NCBI GenBank assembly: GCA_017893485.1 | Contig: CM030362.1 | Location: 36,339,565 to 36,403,564, forward strand | Length of the DNA stretch: 64,000 nt | Direction of reading: 5' to 3' | Source of the DNA: Hemerocallis citrina | Lineage: Eukaryota > Streptophyta > Magnoliopsida > Asparagales > Asphodelaceae | Shown: positions 47,117-60,462 of the stretch, piece after piece | How the letters are laid out: each line of letters opens with the position of its first letter | How positions within the stretch are numbered: the stretch's first letter is position 1 | The notes under the pieces: generated by a model | Databases searched by the model: none | Told to the model about the DNA's origin: nothing | What the model saw: only the letters and a program-made list of their open reading frames with translations | Position numbers and translations under genes: made by a program

Positions 47117-47165
47117 CTAGGAATGCCCGTGGGCACGTACCTACGGCGCGTATTCGGAATTGTTT
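47117..47165 (-). mobile_element. Helitron 3' end (type A), other end unresolved
   Basis: The minus strand ends TGCCCACGGGCA, spacer, CTAG before T, like 32579 and 57775. The element should extend rightward, but I could not find its 5' end in the next 5 kb. Confidence 0.7.
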
Positions 47166-48069
47166 ATAAATTTATTTTGAATTATTTGATTGTATGAACT
47201 GCATATAAATTTAGGCCTTTATTTGGAGTCATTCACTATACCTCTTTCGTTAAATTGTATCTGTTTTTTAGTTATTTTATCTTTATTGCCATTAAATTTC
47301 TCAATATTGACTTATCAAATTCGCCCAAAACCTAGCTATTTTTCAAGAAATGTGAGCACATCCATTAAAAATATGCACCATGCCAGAAGAAAAAAATTCT
47401 GAGTGTAAACAAATACAACCACCTTTCTAATATAATCATTTTCTATGTACAGCCCTCCTTCGAAATTTTATTGTTTCCTAATTGTTTTTTAATACAATCA
47501 CCTTTAAATTGTTTCCAACGGCATGTCATCGTGAAGAATGATACAAAATAGAACTTGGATTGAAACATGTCCAGACGTCCAGTAAAATTTTTTTTATTAT
47601 ATTTGAAAGCACGTATGATTGTTAACCCAGGTTCAAAATTCAATCCGTATACATAATTTTTAAAATGAAATAAAGAAGATAGTTGAACTGGTTGAACATG
47701 TTGGAAAAGCACATTTAAGTTAAACGACAATATGAAATTATAGTAAAAGCAACTAATCCCAAGGTTAAATTTTTTAAAATCATCTTTCCTATGGATTTTT
47801 TCTCTCCCCTGATTAAGTTCTTTCATATATTTTAGCACATGAGACCTAGGTACAATGAGTTTACAATATATGTTTGAAGCTACAAATATGCCTTAGATAG
47901 TGTTTATGTCCAGCCTAATCAGCATATGCTTAAATCATACTAACCCAAATTTTAATACGGATGTGTGGACCTGTTTTTTAATACAATCACCTTTAAGTTA
48001 TTTAGTAAAAATTTCGACAGTCTCCTCTAAAATCTTACAGACAGTTAATATTAATCCTCCACTAAAATT
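47166..48069. other. Repeat-derived DNA, no gene
   Basis: AT-rich. A 131-codon minus-strand ORF (47838-47443) has no recognised domain and is not claimed as a gene. Likely interior of the Helitron ending at 47117. Confidence 0.4.
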
Positions 48070-48620
48070 TTCATATTAGCGAAGATACAAAATAAAAACG
48101 AAGATTTCGTTTGAAAATGTAAGAAATTTTTAGGAATTGTAGTCAAAATTTCGACAGAATCTTCCCTTAAATATTAACCCTTTTAGAACAATTCCTTACG
48201 GAATTCTGCTCACAATTAAAAAATTAACATCACAGGCAATAAATATCAATCATCCCCAGACAAATCCAAGCAACAACACACATACATCATATATATAGGG
48301 CTCTATGGGGGAAAAATCTTCATATGACTAAAGATACAAAATAAAAACCAAGATATCGTTTGAAAACATAATAGATTTATGAAATTTAGTAAAAATTTCG
48401 ACAGTCCCCCCTAAAATATTAGCCCCTTTACAGCAATTCTTTACAGAATTCTGCTAACAATTAAAAATATAACATCACAGGCAATAAATATCAATCCTCC
48501 CCAAGCCAAACCAAGCAACATCACACATGCATCATATATATAAGGCTCTGGAGGAAAAAATCATACTATAATGCAAGGTACAAAATAAAAATCAAAATTT
48601 CGTTTGAAAACATAATGAAT
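48070..48620. repeat. Tandem repeat, unit about 245-249 bp, about 2.2 copies
   Basis: GATACAAAATAAAAAC recurs at 48084 and 48333, with a variant at 48577. ACAGAATTCTGCT-like text, ACATCACAGGCAATAAATAT and CATCATATATATA blocks repeat at the same spacing. Confidence 0.88.
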
Positions 48621-51600
48621 TTTGAGAAAAACCTTTCAAAAACGAAACACAGAACCCAATACTCCACAACTTTGCGGGTACGGGTATTAACATAACTATA
48701 TTATATCATCATCATATACAGATACTTACAACTATTACATTCTCCACCAAAATATACACCAACCAACCAAAATAGACAGTAACATAAAGAGAAAAAGAAT
48801 GCATTACAAACATTCTGAGAATATGAAGATTACAGATGGACAGATGACTAAACCCGCCAAAATGAAGAGACCTGAAATATCACGATCAAGAATGAAAAAA
48901 TCATTTTAATGAAAAATGAACCAATGAGAATTTAAAAAACTAACACTAATAGTTTGTAGGAAAATTTATTTTCAAACCAATACCTTTCAAAAATGACTGA
49001 TATACAAAAGAAATTTCCTTCAAACTCGACGGTTTGAACAAAAAATGCTCTTCATCACCCCAACATATCTGCATAATAAAGCTTATTATTAGCTTACTAT
49101 TACTATTTATGATTGTTTTTTTTATTTTTTTCTACACCTACTCAATAGAATAAGTAAAGGACCTAAACATAAAAATTATTTGAAATCTAACATATTGTGA
49201 ATGTTAAACGTTAGAGTTGCCATGCCAATGCTGCAAATAAGATCGATGCAAGAAAAAGAACATAAAGTTTTGCTACTCTTTTGAACATTACACCCAACTT
49301 ATTTCTGAACCACTTAATTTGGACTCTTAGATTTCGACCATCATCGCGTCAATTACACAGACAGAAGAGAAATAGAGTATAATGGGAAAAGAACAGAAGA
49401 GAAGAAGGTGATTGCCATACTGGGCAGCGAAAACTCCAACGCTAATTCCAAATTATTAAGAATTCATGTACGCGGAAACATGTATTAAGCATTCCCGTTC
49501 ACAATAATGTATAGGCAAATGCAAATCCACTCAAAAACAAATAATCAATTGCAAGCGAAAATACTTTGATGCATAATTACCATTATTGTACAGTCAATAA
49601 TCTCCTAAAAAAATAAAATAAGGGTAATGATAAAACAACTGTAAATGAGATCAAATAACATTTTTCTTCTATCTATTCCACAATGAGATCAAATAACAAT
49701 TTTCCACTGTTAAAAAGAGCATCAAGAGCATCAAGAGCATCAAAAGCCTTACTTGAGTAAGAGTAGGAGAGGTAACAATTTCAGAGTAGGAGAGGCAACA
49801 GTTTTGGGATTTCGGGGATTTCGGGAAGAGAGAGAGAGAGAGAGTGAGAGAGAGGGAGAGAGAGAGATATATATATTCCAAAATGTATTATTTTTTATCC
49901 TATAAAATGACAATTAATTGTTTTTGAATATATCAGATCCACAAAAAAAAAGAAAATAAATAAATGAATGAAGAATTAATGTATGTAAGCAATCGTTTGG
50001 ATTAAAGTGCAGTTAACAAAATTTCATCGCAAATGACTACTAATTAGAAGAAACTTAATCGGAGTCAATTGCAAGTATCAGGAAAAAAAAATTGAATAAA
50101 AAAGAATCTGATTCGATTATAATTTTCAACAAAATAATTAAATTAAGTGAGGGAATAATACCAGAGAAATTCGATGATTTGGATGAGATTTAATCTTCTT
50201 CTTCTTCTTCCTCCTCTTCCACTTCTTCTTCCTGTCTTGTAAAATATGGGGTAGCGGGCGGTAACAGGGAGGCAGAAACACCTATAAATTTTGAAATGAT
50301 CAAAACTTTAAAACCAAGATTAAATTTTAGCTAGAGACTAAACTTAAAATTGTTTAAGAGAGAGATTAAACTATATAAGCGAAGATTATACTATATAAGC
50401 GAAGATTATTTTAGATTAGTCTAACTTTTGTATCCTAAGTTATGAGGCTAAAAACATTTCAAATTAGTCAGAGTAGTTATGCCAAATAAACATATAAATG
50501 AATTTAAGTGGATGATTTTTTTATCTCTGTACAGTCTTTACCGTATGTACAAAAGGCAGTGGCGGGCACACACCCATGGCAGATGCCTATACTCAAATTT
50601 TGATATGCCAAGAAGTTGGCTATGCATTGAACCATATTTGGTAACTTTTATATAGTTTTGGTAAATTTGTCCCTGCCCCTTCCACATAAATCGAAATGCT
50701 AATCCCAGCAGATTCTATTTAATCCCAACAGATTCCATTTCCTTCCACTATATGGTAGTCAGCTCTAAACTGAAAACCTTTTTCAATCTAAAATGGCAAG
50801 ACATAATCCAATCCACAGTAACTTCAGAGATAAAACAATCCTAATAATTAAGGTACATGGGGGAGCATAAAACAAAGATAAAGAGTTCTTAGACTACCAA
50901 TAGGAAGAGCATCATAGTTGTGAGGAATCCTAACCTTGTTGCCGATGTAACCCATAGCACCCACACCAACAGTAGAATTTTCAAATTCTAGATGTGATTC
51001 GTGTCGATACTCCCTTTAAAAGTACACTGCAAAGATATAAAGAATAGAGACCATAAGATTTTTTAATCAATGGTTACAATATCTAGAGAACAAAAGTTAT
51101 AGAACAGAATGAGATAAATAAAATATGGAAAACAAAGGTTCCATAAAACCAAACACAACTTTTGAATGTTACAAAGAGAATAGGAGAGGTAATAAAGGAT
51201 ATAGCGTGGCTCTTAGACAAAACAATCTTATGTTTGACTGTTATGCAAAACAAACTTATAGCAATCCCATATGAAGGTGAAGCCGTAAACAAGGAGAAAT
51301 CAGTGCATGACATAGTAAACAATCCTATGTTCGACCCTAAATTAGAGGGAAAGAAGTTACAGACAGAAATACTTAATATTTCAGTCATTTCCTCCGAAGA
51401 TTATTCATTGGCCTGCCTGTCATATTTCGTAATACACAAACAAAAAAGTAATACAATCATAATATTTATTTTTATGAAGATTTGCTTAAATAATGATCTC
51501 ATAGCAATTAAAAATTGATGTCAAAAGGTAAATGTGCAAGTACCAAATTTGGGCAATTACACATGCTAGAACCCTAAACATCACAACTCAATAAAATCGA

Positions 51601-52479
51601 CATCCCAATTCAGCCAAAAGAGCACTGAGTTATTCCAAGTTGCAGTCAAATATTATTCCAACAAATTCATAAAATCCTCCTCTGTGTATCATCCAACTAC
51701 ATAAAATCCTCCACTGCAACTAAACTATCAAAACAGAAGAGTTGGGGAATTTGAAATTGAAGTATCCCAAAACTGCAACTAAACTATCCCGAAACTGCAA
51801 CTAAACTAAACTGCAAAACATTGTTCCACAATGTTCTTTGAATTTCCAGCAATCTATCTAAACTAATCACCAATCTAAACTGTCTATTCCACAACTAAAC
51901 TAAACTATAAAACTAAACTGTAAACTAAACGAATCACCATTCTATCTATTCCATAATGAGATCAAATAACATGTTTCCATTATTAAAAAAATTAAAAATT
52001 ATGTACTAAATTCAAGAGCCTTACTTGAAGAGGGGCAGGAGAGGCAGCAGTAAGAGAGGCACCCTATATGATAAATTGTAAAGGTAGTGTAGCATTGCAC
52101 ATATATGAAAAATCATCAAAACCATCAAATACTTGATACTAATTTTGAAACAAATGCAGAACATGATCAAGTTTAACAATAACTCATACAAACCATCTCA
52201 ATAGAACCAACAATGTATTGTAAGATTACTTTAATCAACTTAGCTTTCCATGAGGATGACTGACACAGGCAAATAGCAGGGAAAAAAACTACTTTCAACA
52301 AATTTCATTTTTTCTTTTGATTTTTAATTTTTGTTGTGCAACGGCCTTAAATTACAACGTGTCAAGTTTGACCAATCGAAGCACAGACATTCAACCTTAA
52401 AAAGTATAGTTTCAACACCTCTGAACATCCATCAACATCATTGTTCAAGCAGTGCAAATAAATAACATAGTATCTTCCC
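48621..52479. other. Repeat-rich region without a convincing gene
   Basis: AT-rich. A GA-rich patch lies at about 49826-49870. A block at 49661-49790 (CTATCTATTCCA, ATGAGATCAAATAACA, then CCTTACTTGA...AGGAGAGG) recurs at 51938-52050. A plus-strand ORF at 51162-51518 looks somewhat protein-like (DIVNNPMFDPKLEGKK) but I cannot assign it. Confidence 0.45.
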
Positions 52480-55400
52480 TGTAACGCCCTGAATCCCAAA
52501 TACACTGAATTCGAGATGTTCTACAGGATCTTTCCGCTTTCTTTAGTACAATTTTACAACGAAATTTAAACTTTTCACTTTACATCAGAGTTTACATCAG
52601 TATTACACTTTACATTGCACAGCGGAAGTAAAATTTACAACAATGAAACAAATATACAACAACATTGAGTAATCTTTAAGCATTTGTTCCTCTTTAATCT
52701 GTATCAAGCCATTTACCCGCATATAAGACTGTGGGTACATCAGTTTATTCAACCGATGATCATTATACACGGCCATCCTCTCTATGCCGGAAATAGTATA
52801 ACTTATTTTCCATATTTAGCAAACACAAACTTGTCACATTCAAACTAAAGGGACTACCCTATTGATGTCGTGTTGTGATTGTGCACTTAGTCCTTAATGC
52901 AGTTATTTATATAATATGACACTAATGCACACTTGTTCGGATTCTATGCATCCCATACTATATAGGTCCGAGGGCAAGCCTCTTAATCGTTCTTCATCTT
53001 TGTAGGGTTCAATCCCTCGCCATGACTTAATCTACTACTGTAACTATGGTGAGTATCCTAGATGATCTATGAGTACAAGCTCATGTACAGAAAATTCTGG
53101 AGGGGAATCCCACGCCATGTCTTGACTCATCAAGCATGCATTCTGTGGCAATTCAGCCTCACTTCATGGCACACGATCCTCTTGCAGTCACCAAACATCC
53201 CACAAGCGTGGCTAGAGTCCGATCATTACTGAGTTGTGCCCACGCCATGTCTTGACTCATCAAGCATGCATTCTGTGGCTCACACACCTGCACCGTAAAC
53301 CCTAGTTCTCATACTCGTGTTTTTCTCACTTTCATCACATCTTCACTATGCACTAATCCTTAGTTTTTATTAGAATCATGAACAAAAATCAAAGCTCTAG
53401 AGTTAGCCTCTCCACTAAACCGGACTTATTCATTCATTCAAACATGACCAACCTTGGTCTTTCATTTCAATTTTTCATTTCATTTCTTTCCAAATGCCGG
53501 GGGAGACTTAGCTACTCTTTTGTTTCAATTCCAATTCACAATTTCCAAAATGAGCATTTCCAATTCATAAATTCATTATGTCGAGTTATCATACTCAAAT
53601 AGCATTTCTCTTTTCCAATCATGATTTCTAAATTGTTCAATAGTCCATAACTATACATGAATTTTAATTATTCATCATGAAACTCATGAATTGTTATTTT
53701 CACATTAAAACCCACATCACTAGTATTCAATCAAGATGGATATTCACGCATCATAATTTGTCGAATTATTCTCCAACGAGAATAATTCACATTTCATAGT
53801 TGTCACATTATTCTCAAATGAGAAATACTTTACATCACTAACGAATATTCACCATTCATATTTTTCATACTATTCTCAATTAGGAATAAATCACATCCAT
53901 CACATAATATCACTTCAATCTTTACTATATTAATCTTCTAATCGTTCTTTCTGCAAGGTATAATTTTTCACAAAGTATACATATAGAACCATAGTTCTAT
54001 TTATGCATTTTATTCTCAAAGCAAGGTTTATTTCATGCAAATAATTTCCAAATCATTTTTATAAAGTCCCTTATATTTTTAGAAGAATAACCATATTTTT
54101 CTCATAATTTTTTGAGCACTAAAACCCTAAAAAAAAATGTTTTTCAATCTTGCCGAGGACAAGATTCGAACCCAGCACCACAAAGAACCCAACCGAAAGC
54201 CACAACCACTAGGCCGAATGCTACTGGCGTCATAAAGAGACGCTGAGAGCCATAAGAGCTCTCGGCTGCTGCTATTCTTGTTTAAAAAAAATGAAATAAA
54301 AGTATGGTGACCAGGGATTCGAACCAACAACCCCATGAGACCCAGCCGCACACTGTGGCGGAAGAAAACCCCCGACCACTTGAGCTACGTGCTCAAGTTG
54401 TCATTAGTATAATTCCAATTTCATTTAACCCATACTCTCTGTTATTTAGAACATTTCGATGTTCAACTAGTCCCCATTTCATTTGGTTTTCATAAAAATT
54501 ACTGTACAACTCCAGATTAATTCTTCCTCACATAATTTACATACCAGTACGAGCAAAATAATTTTTGTAATAATTAAAACATATTTTCATGTAACTAATT
54601 CGAATTCCACATTATAATACTACATTTCTTCTTCTTTCGACATTTCTTTGCATTTAGCATTCTAATCTCTTTATCAATAAATTTTCACCTTAATTCTCTG
54701 TCTTTAACCATTTACCCAACATACAACACATATTTTAAATTATTCATGCCCATATTAACACAAAAGATCTATTTAACACAAGAAATGGTATTATCAAACT
54801 ACTAACTTTTGTGTGTAATTCTTGATAGTAATAAATGTGTTTTTATCAATCAATCCATGATTCTAATCAATTCACATACAACTTAAATAATAGAACCACA
54901 TATAAATTTGTATATCCACATTTCAATCATTCAAGAAGTCATTTTTCCCAATTAAAGTGTGCTTTTCTTAATCATTTTCATGCTTCATTCATTCATATCT
55001 AACATGCATTTCTAATTTAGAAATAGGGAAAATCTACCCACCTTGTATGGAGAGAAAACACAATTAGCAACTCCCTAAACAAAATTCCTTGCAACCGAAT
55101 ACTTCTCCTCCTAGAAGCGCGCACACAAGCCAAGCCCGAGCACCCAAACCGTGAGCTCCTCCTTTGCTAGCCGGCCTCTCCTTCTTTGATTGAAAGCAAG
55201 CACAACTCCCACACACAACTCAATCTTTTAACTCACAAAAATAACTACTAGATAATGTATAATAGACTATAAGTTTGGAAGAGAATAGTTTTGCACAAGA
55301 ATAACTAGCCATGGGGGCGGTATTTATACTAAAAATCAAGAAGAATGGAGGGCTAGGATCAATTGGTTGGTTGTAAGATGGAAGGCTAGGATGCAAGTAG

Positions 55401-55875
55401 GAGTTGCAATAACTACCCACAACCAAGTAACCACCACACCATGATCACCACTCAAAAATTTGGGTTTCCCTCCAAAGAATGCAACCGGCCTACATAGGAG
55501 AGTGCATTTTGCACGTGTACGCGTAGTGCACGTACATGCAACTAGGCCCAAAAATTGTACATAAAATTTTTGTATAAAAATAAAATAGTCTTTAAATTGT
55601 ATTCTACATGACAAGTCATATAAAAAATAGATTAATCCATGGGCTTTAGTTTATGGGCCAAAATAAAAAAATGATAAATTTAATTAACTTTGGGCTTTGA
55701 AAAGAAAAGGCTTTTTTTAAGTCTAATTGAAAGAAGGCTTTTGTATAAAATAATTAAAAGCACATATTAAAATATCTTTACTCATCTTGATGAAGATATT
55801 AACCAAAAATATTGCACATGCACACTACGTGCAAAATAAATAATTTTTCATAAATTGAAAAATCAGGACATTACA
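52480..55875. mobile_element. Solo LTR related to the one at 38462
   Basis: Starts TGTAACGCCCTGA, ends TCAGGACATTACA, with perfect 5-bp TSD TTCCC (52475-52479, 55876-55880). The first 1 kb and last 0.5 kb align with 38462-43591; the middle differs. No gag, pol or second LTR is present. Confidence 0.87.
54155..54395 (-). repeat. Two tRNA-like (A box/B box) modules in the solo LTR
   Basis: On the minus strand, B-box-like GGTTCGAATC(C/T) occurs at 54315-54325 and 54162-54172, each with an A-box-like upstream segment (TAGCTCAAGTGG at 54376-54387; TCGGCCTAGTGG at 54206-54217). Spacing is tRNA-like. No cloverleaf is claimed; SINE-derived or promoter-like modules are possible. Confidence 0.6.
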
Positions 55876-57774
55876 TTCCCAATAGAAATATAATCTGGGA
55901 AAACAAAAGGAACTACTAAAGTTTCAAAGAAAAAAAAACTTTTACTCAAGGAGGAAAGACTAACAAAATTAAGAAAACCCAAGTATTAAATGAAGTCAAA
56001 TATTAGGAAAGTCATTTAAAATAATTATTAGGATGAGAACTAATTATTAAATGCAAGAATATATAATATATAATTGATAGCAAAAATGGAGATTGTCATT
56101 TAAAATAAGTTGGTTATAAGAAGAAATTATTTGAATTGTTAGATAATTTGAAGTTCACATCCTAATTTGTTGGCTACTTCTGGGTATAGTTGGAAAGCAC
56201 CACTATTCCAAGATTTCTGGCTTTTACGTATGCTTTCATGCATCTTCTTTTTAATGTGGCATTCGTTATGAATGTTGTGATAGTTAAATTGTTAGCTACA
56301 TGGTCCTTTCAGTGGTTTATCTTTGAAGATGACAGTAGATCGTGTAACATGCATGTTCTATTTAATGTAGTATTATGGATGTTCTGATGGTTAAATTGTT
56401 AGCTACATGGTTCATTTACTGGTTTGTCTTTAAAGATAATTTATACATGTTTGAACTTGTCTTTCCAGCTCAACAATGACCTTGTCACTATAATCAATAT
56501 CTCCATACGCTGCATCTTAGTGGTTTTGATGCAGCAGCTACTTCTACAGAGTTAGCACCGGTGAACTGATATAATCAACATTTCTCCATGCTCCATTCAC
56601 CCGAAGAAGAGCTGTGCTGGTGAAAACCAGTCTCTGATCAATACATTAATGACGGTCTGAGTCTGAGGTCTGAGAACACAAATCTAGGACAGATGAGGCA
56701 CGTTGAAGGATCAAATGTTTAAACAAAAGAAGTAATGTCTTACTCATAATTCTTTTATACATATTGTATTCGTAACTGTTGATATTCTAAGATACCGAAT
56801 GGAAAATTAGAGTGCTTATTGATAGCATTAATTCTTCATCACTTGTTCATGATCTTCACACCGATTAAGTTTCAGGTTCTTCTTGAACATGTACTGTGAT
56901 AGAAATTAGTTCTCATCCTGATATGAATTACTGTCAATTACATTTTTTAAGACACTAAATGATGCAAGATATTACTGATCTTTGTATAGTTTTTTCTTAC
57001 TAGCTATTAAATTTGGCATTCAATCAAGTATAATACCTCGATAGATATGCCGAAACCTCCACCTTGTCCCGTGCAAATCCTTGGCAACCAGCTCCTGCGA
57101 TGACCTCTACTGCTTATAATCCTACACTACATATTCCATCACTCAAAATCAATCATCCCCAAAAATCCAACAATTTTGAAACATCAACAAACAAACAAAC
57201 AAAGACATTAATACCAGTGGCGGAAAACAATCCTCAGCCGCGCGCCTCAGCACCGAAAACCCTACATGCGTGCTCGTATCCGATGCAGTCAACATCTTGC
57301 AAAACATATGTGACATCAATACTACAACGATAAAACACTATACAAATAAAATGAGTATAATTGTCGCATTATCAACATTTGGCAAGACTAATAGTGAAAT
57401 TAGCCTAGACTAACATACCTGACAGTAATAGCATCCAACTTGTCGTCCGTAATGGAAGGACATATGGATCCATAATCGGCTCGACTTGCAGGATCAACCC
57501 TGGTTTAATGGACTGTTTTTTGTTCCAAAAAGTGTTATTGATAGCTCAAATGCATTACAGAAATAACCAAATAGAATTGTTGAATTTAACAAAACCACAA
57601 TTTGAATAAATTGTTCATTCGAAAGGAATAAATATAAACACAGTAAAGAGCACTGTCATTTATGTGGATGTAAAAACAAAGTTCTATAAAAAAGTTCCTG
57701 CTTAAGCTTACAGAAAGAAAATTACTGTATAACGCAGCAGATATTCTACCTCAATAATGCAACATGGGTATGCC
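55876..57774. other. No gene supported
   Basis: AT-rich DNA. The ORF at 57064-57333 has many Thr/Asn/Pro residues and no recognised domain. Near 56240-56440 a sequence of about 120 bp is duplicated (TTGTTAGCTACATGG occurs twice). Confidence 0.4.
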
Positions 57775-59009
57775 TGAGGTATGCCCGTGGGCACGTGCCT
57801 ACGACACGTATTCGGAAGGATGCAACATATGAAAAAGTATGTAAACAGTAAGAGATGATTTATATTGATGTTTTTTTTTAGTAGACATTGATGTATTAAT
57901 GTACTTTGAAGTAAGATTATGGAGTGAGTTTAATGTTTATTGGTTTGTAATGTACAGATAACAAATTAATAATGAAATGCAAATGAACATACATGATGGA
58001 TATATCACTTACCTGCAATGAAGAACATAATGAAATGCAACTAATCAAGGTCCAAATCAGACCTTTTCTCCTAAGGTTTACATGCATGAAATCCTATTTA
58101 TAACAAACACAATCAACCATCAGTAAATCAACTTTCCTTCGATGACATTGCCAACAAAACAGTTTGAGGCCTCATGAGCCAACCTGACCCTTGGACACCT
58201 ATCTTGTACAAAGACACAGCAGTTATTGGAACAGAAAGCTCACCTGAGAAAACCAATCACTGGATAGATCCTGACTTCGGGGAAGTAATCAACAGGAGAT
58301 TCAAAAGTGCGAAGAGTCTACCTGTTTTGAATAAAAATGAAAGGAGCAATAAATAGACTTCATTCTCAATTCAGGAAAGAAAAATCTATATATAAATTTT
58401 TGTCCTTACATGTGCTTCTTGAGTTGCTGAAGCTTCTTCTAACTCAGTTAACCCAGTTGTGCAGGTTGTTTATGCTCAGATTCTCTGACTTAATTGGGAC
58501 ACTGCTTCACCAACTATTTCCTGCTCTGTAAGACATCTATGACAAAACAGTTCTTTCATAACATTATTTCTTCATTCAAGTTTTGGCAAAAATTTATATT
58601 GAACTTGATATGATGCATGTAGAATCTGATAGAAGAATTATCTTCTATGATAACGATATAAATAAACAAATAAATAAAATTTTCAGTAGGAAAAGTTAGA
58701 ATACAAAACACAGGCCGGATCTTTATGTGAGAATAGACTTGATATCTCTTGCAACTAACAAAAGAAAAAGAAGTTTATCACAGTAACCCACTCTAAAATT
58801 ACTTGATATCATCAGAAGTTTATCACAGTATTTATTTGTAAGAAGTTGAAAAAAGAATGAAGATAATTAACTTGTTCCAAGAACTGTAAAATGCAAACTT
58901 TTCACCTTATGCTAACAGCAAGATTCTGAAGAAAGCATTTCCATGAAAACTATAAGATTACATACATTAATCAGGAGAGAGGGTGAGTATGCATTTAAAA
59001 TTAGAAGTT

Positions 59010-59052
59010 AACAACAACAACAAAGCCCTTTTCCCAACTACTTGGGGTCGGC
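59010..59052. repeat. SINE-like scrap
   Basis: ACAACAACAAAGCCC followed by CTTGGGGTCGGC, a sequence common in plant genomes and usually linked to Au-type SINEs. Only about 43 bases remain. Confidence 0.5.
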
Positions 59053-59097
59053 AATTAAAATTAAAAGTTACTGAACGAAATTTACAGCAAACCTTAC

Positions 59098-59293
59098 TGA
59101 ACGAAATGTTGGATCGCCGGGATGTGAGGGATAGTAAATCACTCAGCATGAGTAAGGCGTTTTCCAAGGCGGTCAAAGAGGTGGAAAGCCTCAACAGGGA
59201 CAAACACATCCTCAACATTTTTTGTACTTGTCCATTCGTGGAGAGCCTTGCGAGCCTTTGCTCGAATGCCACGACATGATTTAAATGCGTGGC
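59098..59293 (-). pseudogene. Captured host exon, gene not identified
   Basis: Between a CTATAG acceptor and a GTAAGG donor, the minus strand reads a protein-like segment including RAKARKALHEWTSTKN and VEAFHLFDRLGKRLTHAE, then an in-frame TGA and IPHIPAIQHFV. Clean splice borders with one stop, inside a Helitron, fit a captured and decaying exon. I do not recognise the parent gene. Confidence 0.55.
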
Positions 59294-60405
59294 CTATAGA
59301 TCCAACATGAATTTCATTACAATACCTACAAAAGTATTACCACATTTTAGAAAGGTAAGTACTCTGATGTTAATACCTATTAAGGACATAACATTGCGGG
59401 AAGCACCAATAAATATTGAATTCTAGATGTTAGATACAAAATGCAAATGACATGGTAACGAAGTTGTTGTATCTCATAAGTTTTTGACCTGGACATAACT
59501 TCACACAAAGTATCCATGATAAATAGGTTTTAATATGACAATTGAAATAAATGTCTGAATTAGTAAACAAAGAAAATGAAAGCTAAAAATTGTGAATGTG
59601 GCTCACCACAATGAATCCCCAGGAATTCAGGAAAAGTTCATATTATTAAATCACTTTAATCCTCCTCCAGAATATAAAGTATAAAAATATATAGAAAGGA
59701 TCCAGGAGAAGGGTGCTAGTATCTTAATAACATGTATAATTCAAAGCATGCAGAGTATCTTAACATGTATAATCCAATCTACAATCCAATTCAATAGACA
59801 ATACAGTCAGTTTACAATCCAATTTGTAGATGAGAACCCAAATCTAACACAAACCCAACAAAACGAATGTAACACAAACCCAACAATTTTTTTATCGGTG
59901 TGCAGTGAAGTATACCTGAGATGTAGAGAGGGTGAAATTGGTGGTCGGGATCAACTCAGGCTGTCGTCGGGGTTCGGTGGTTGGATGGGGGTGGTCGGCA
60001 ATCAAAACAAGGAGGAGGTCGGGGCTGTCGATGAGAGCGGAAAGGAGGCGAAGGGGGGTCACGAATGGAGTTGGGGGGTCGTCGGCGGTGACAGGAGGGG
60101 TCGTCGGCGAGAGGGCGGTGTTGAAGAGGCGCCCAAGGGAGAGGGAGCGAGGGGGGCAGTGAGAGAGAGCGGGGTGAGAGAGAGAGGGGGGAGAGAGAGC
60201 GAACGGAAGGTGCAGGGGTGGTAGCGACTGGAGTTGGGGGGCCGTCTCTGGCGACAGGAGGGGTCGTCGGCGGGAGGGCGGCACTGAAGAGGCGCCGGAG
60301 GGAGAGAGAGCGAGGGGGACAGTGAGAGAGAGCGTGGAGAGAAAGATAGCGAGAAGAGAGAGGGAGACAGTGAGAGAGAGAGAGACAGAGAGATGGTGAG
60401 ATTTC

Positions 60406-60407
<2 letters not shown>

Positions 60408-60458
<51 letters not shown>
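60408..60458. repeat. (GA)n microsatellite
   Basis: About 25 GA units near the 5' end of the 2.8-kb Helitron. Confidence 0.95.

Positions 60459-60462
<4 letters not shown>

Noticed and set aside
47443..47838. 131-codon minus-strand ORF as a gene
   Set aside because: No recognisable domain, AT-rich codon use and a position inside probable Helitron DNA.
54155..54395. True tRNA genes
   Set aside because: A- and B-box-like motifs are present, but I could not form convincing acceptor and anticodon stems.
59748..60284. Overlapping 130-158 codon ORFs as a host gene
   Set aside because: Low-complexity Gly/Arg or Pro/Leu sequence on opposite strands within a Helitron leader containing a tandem duplication.
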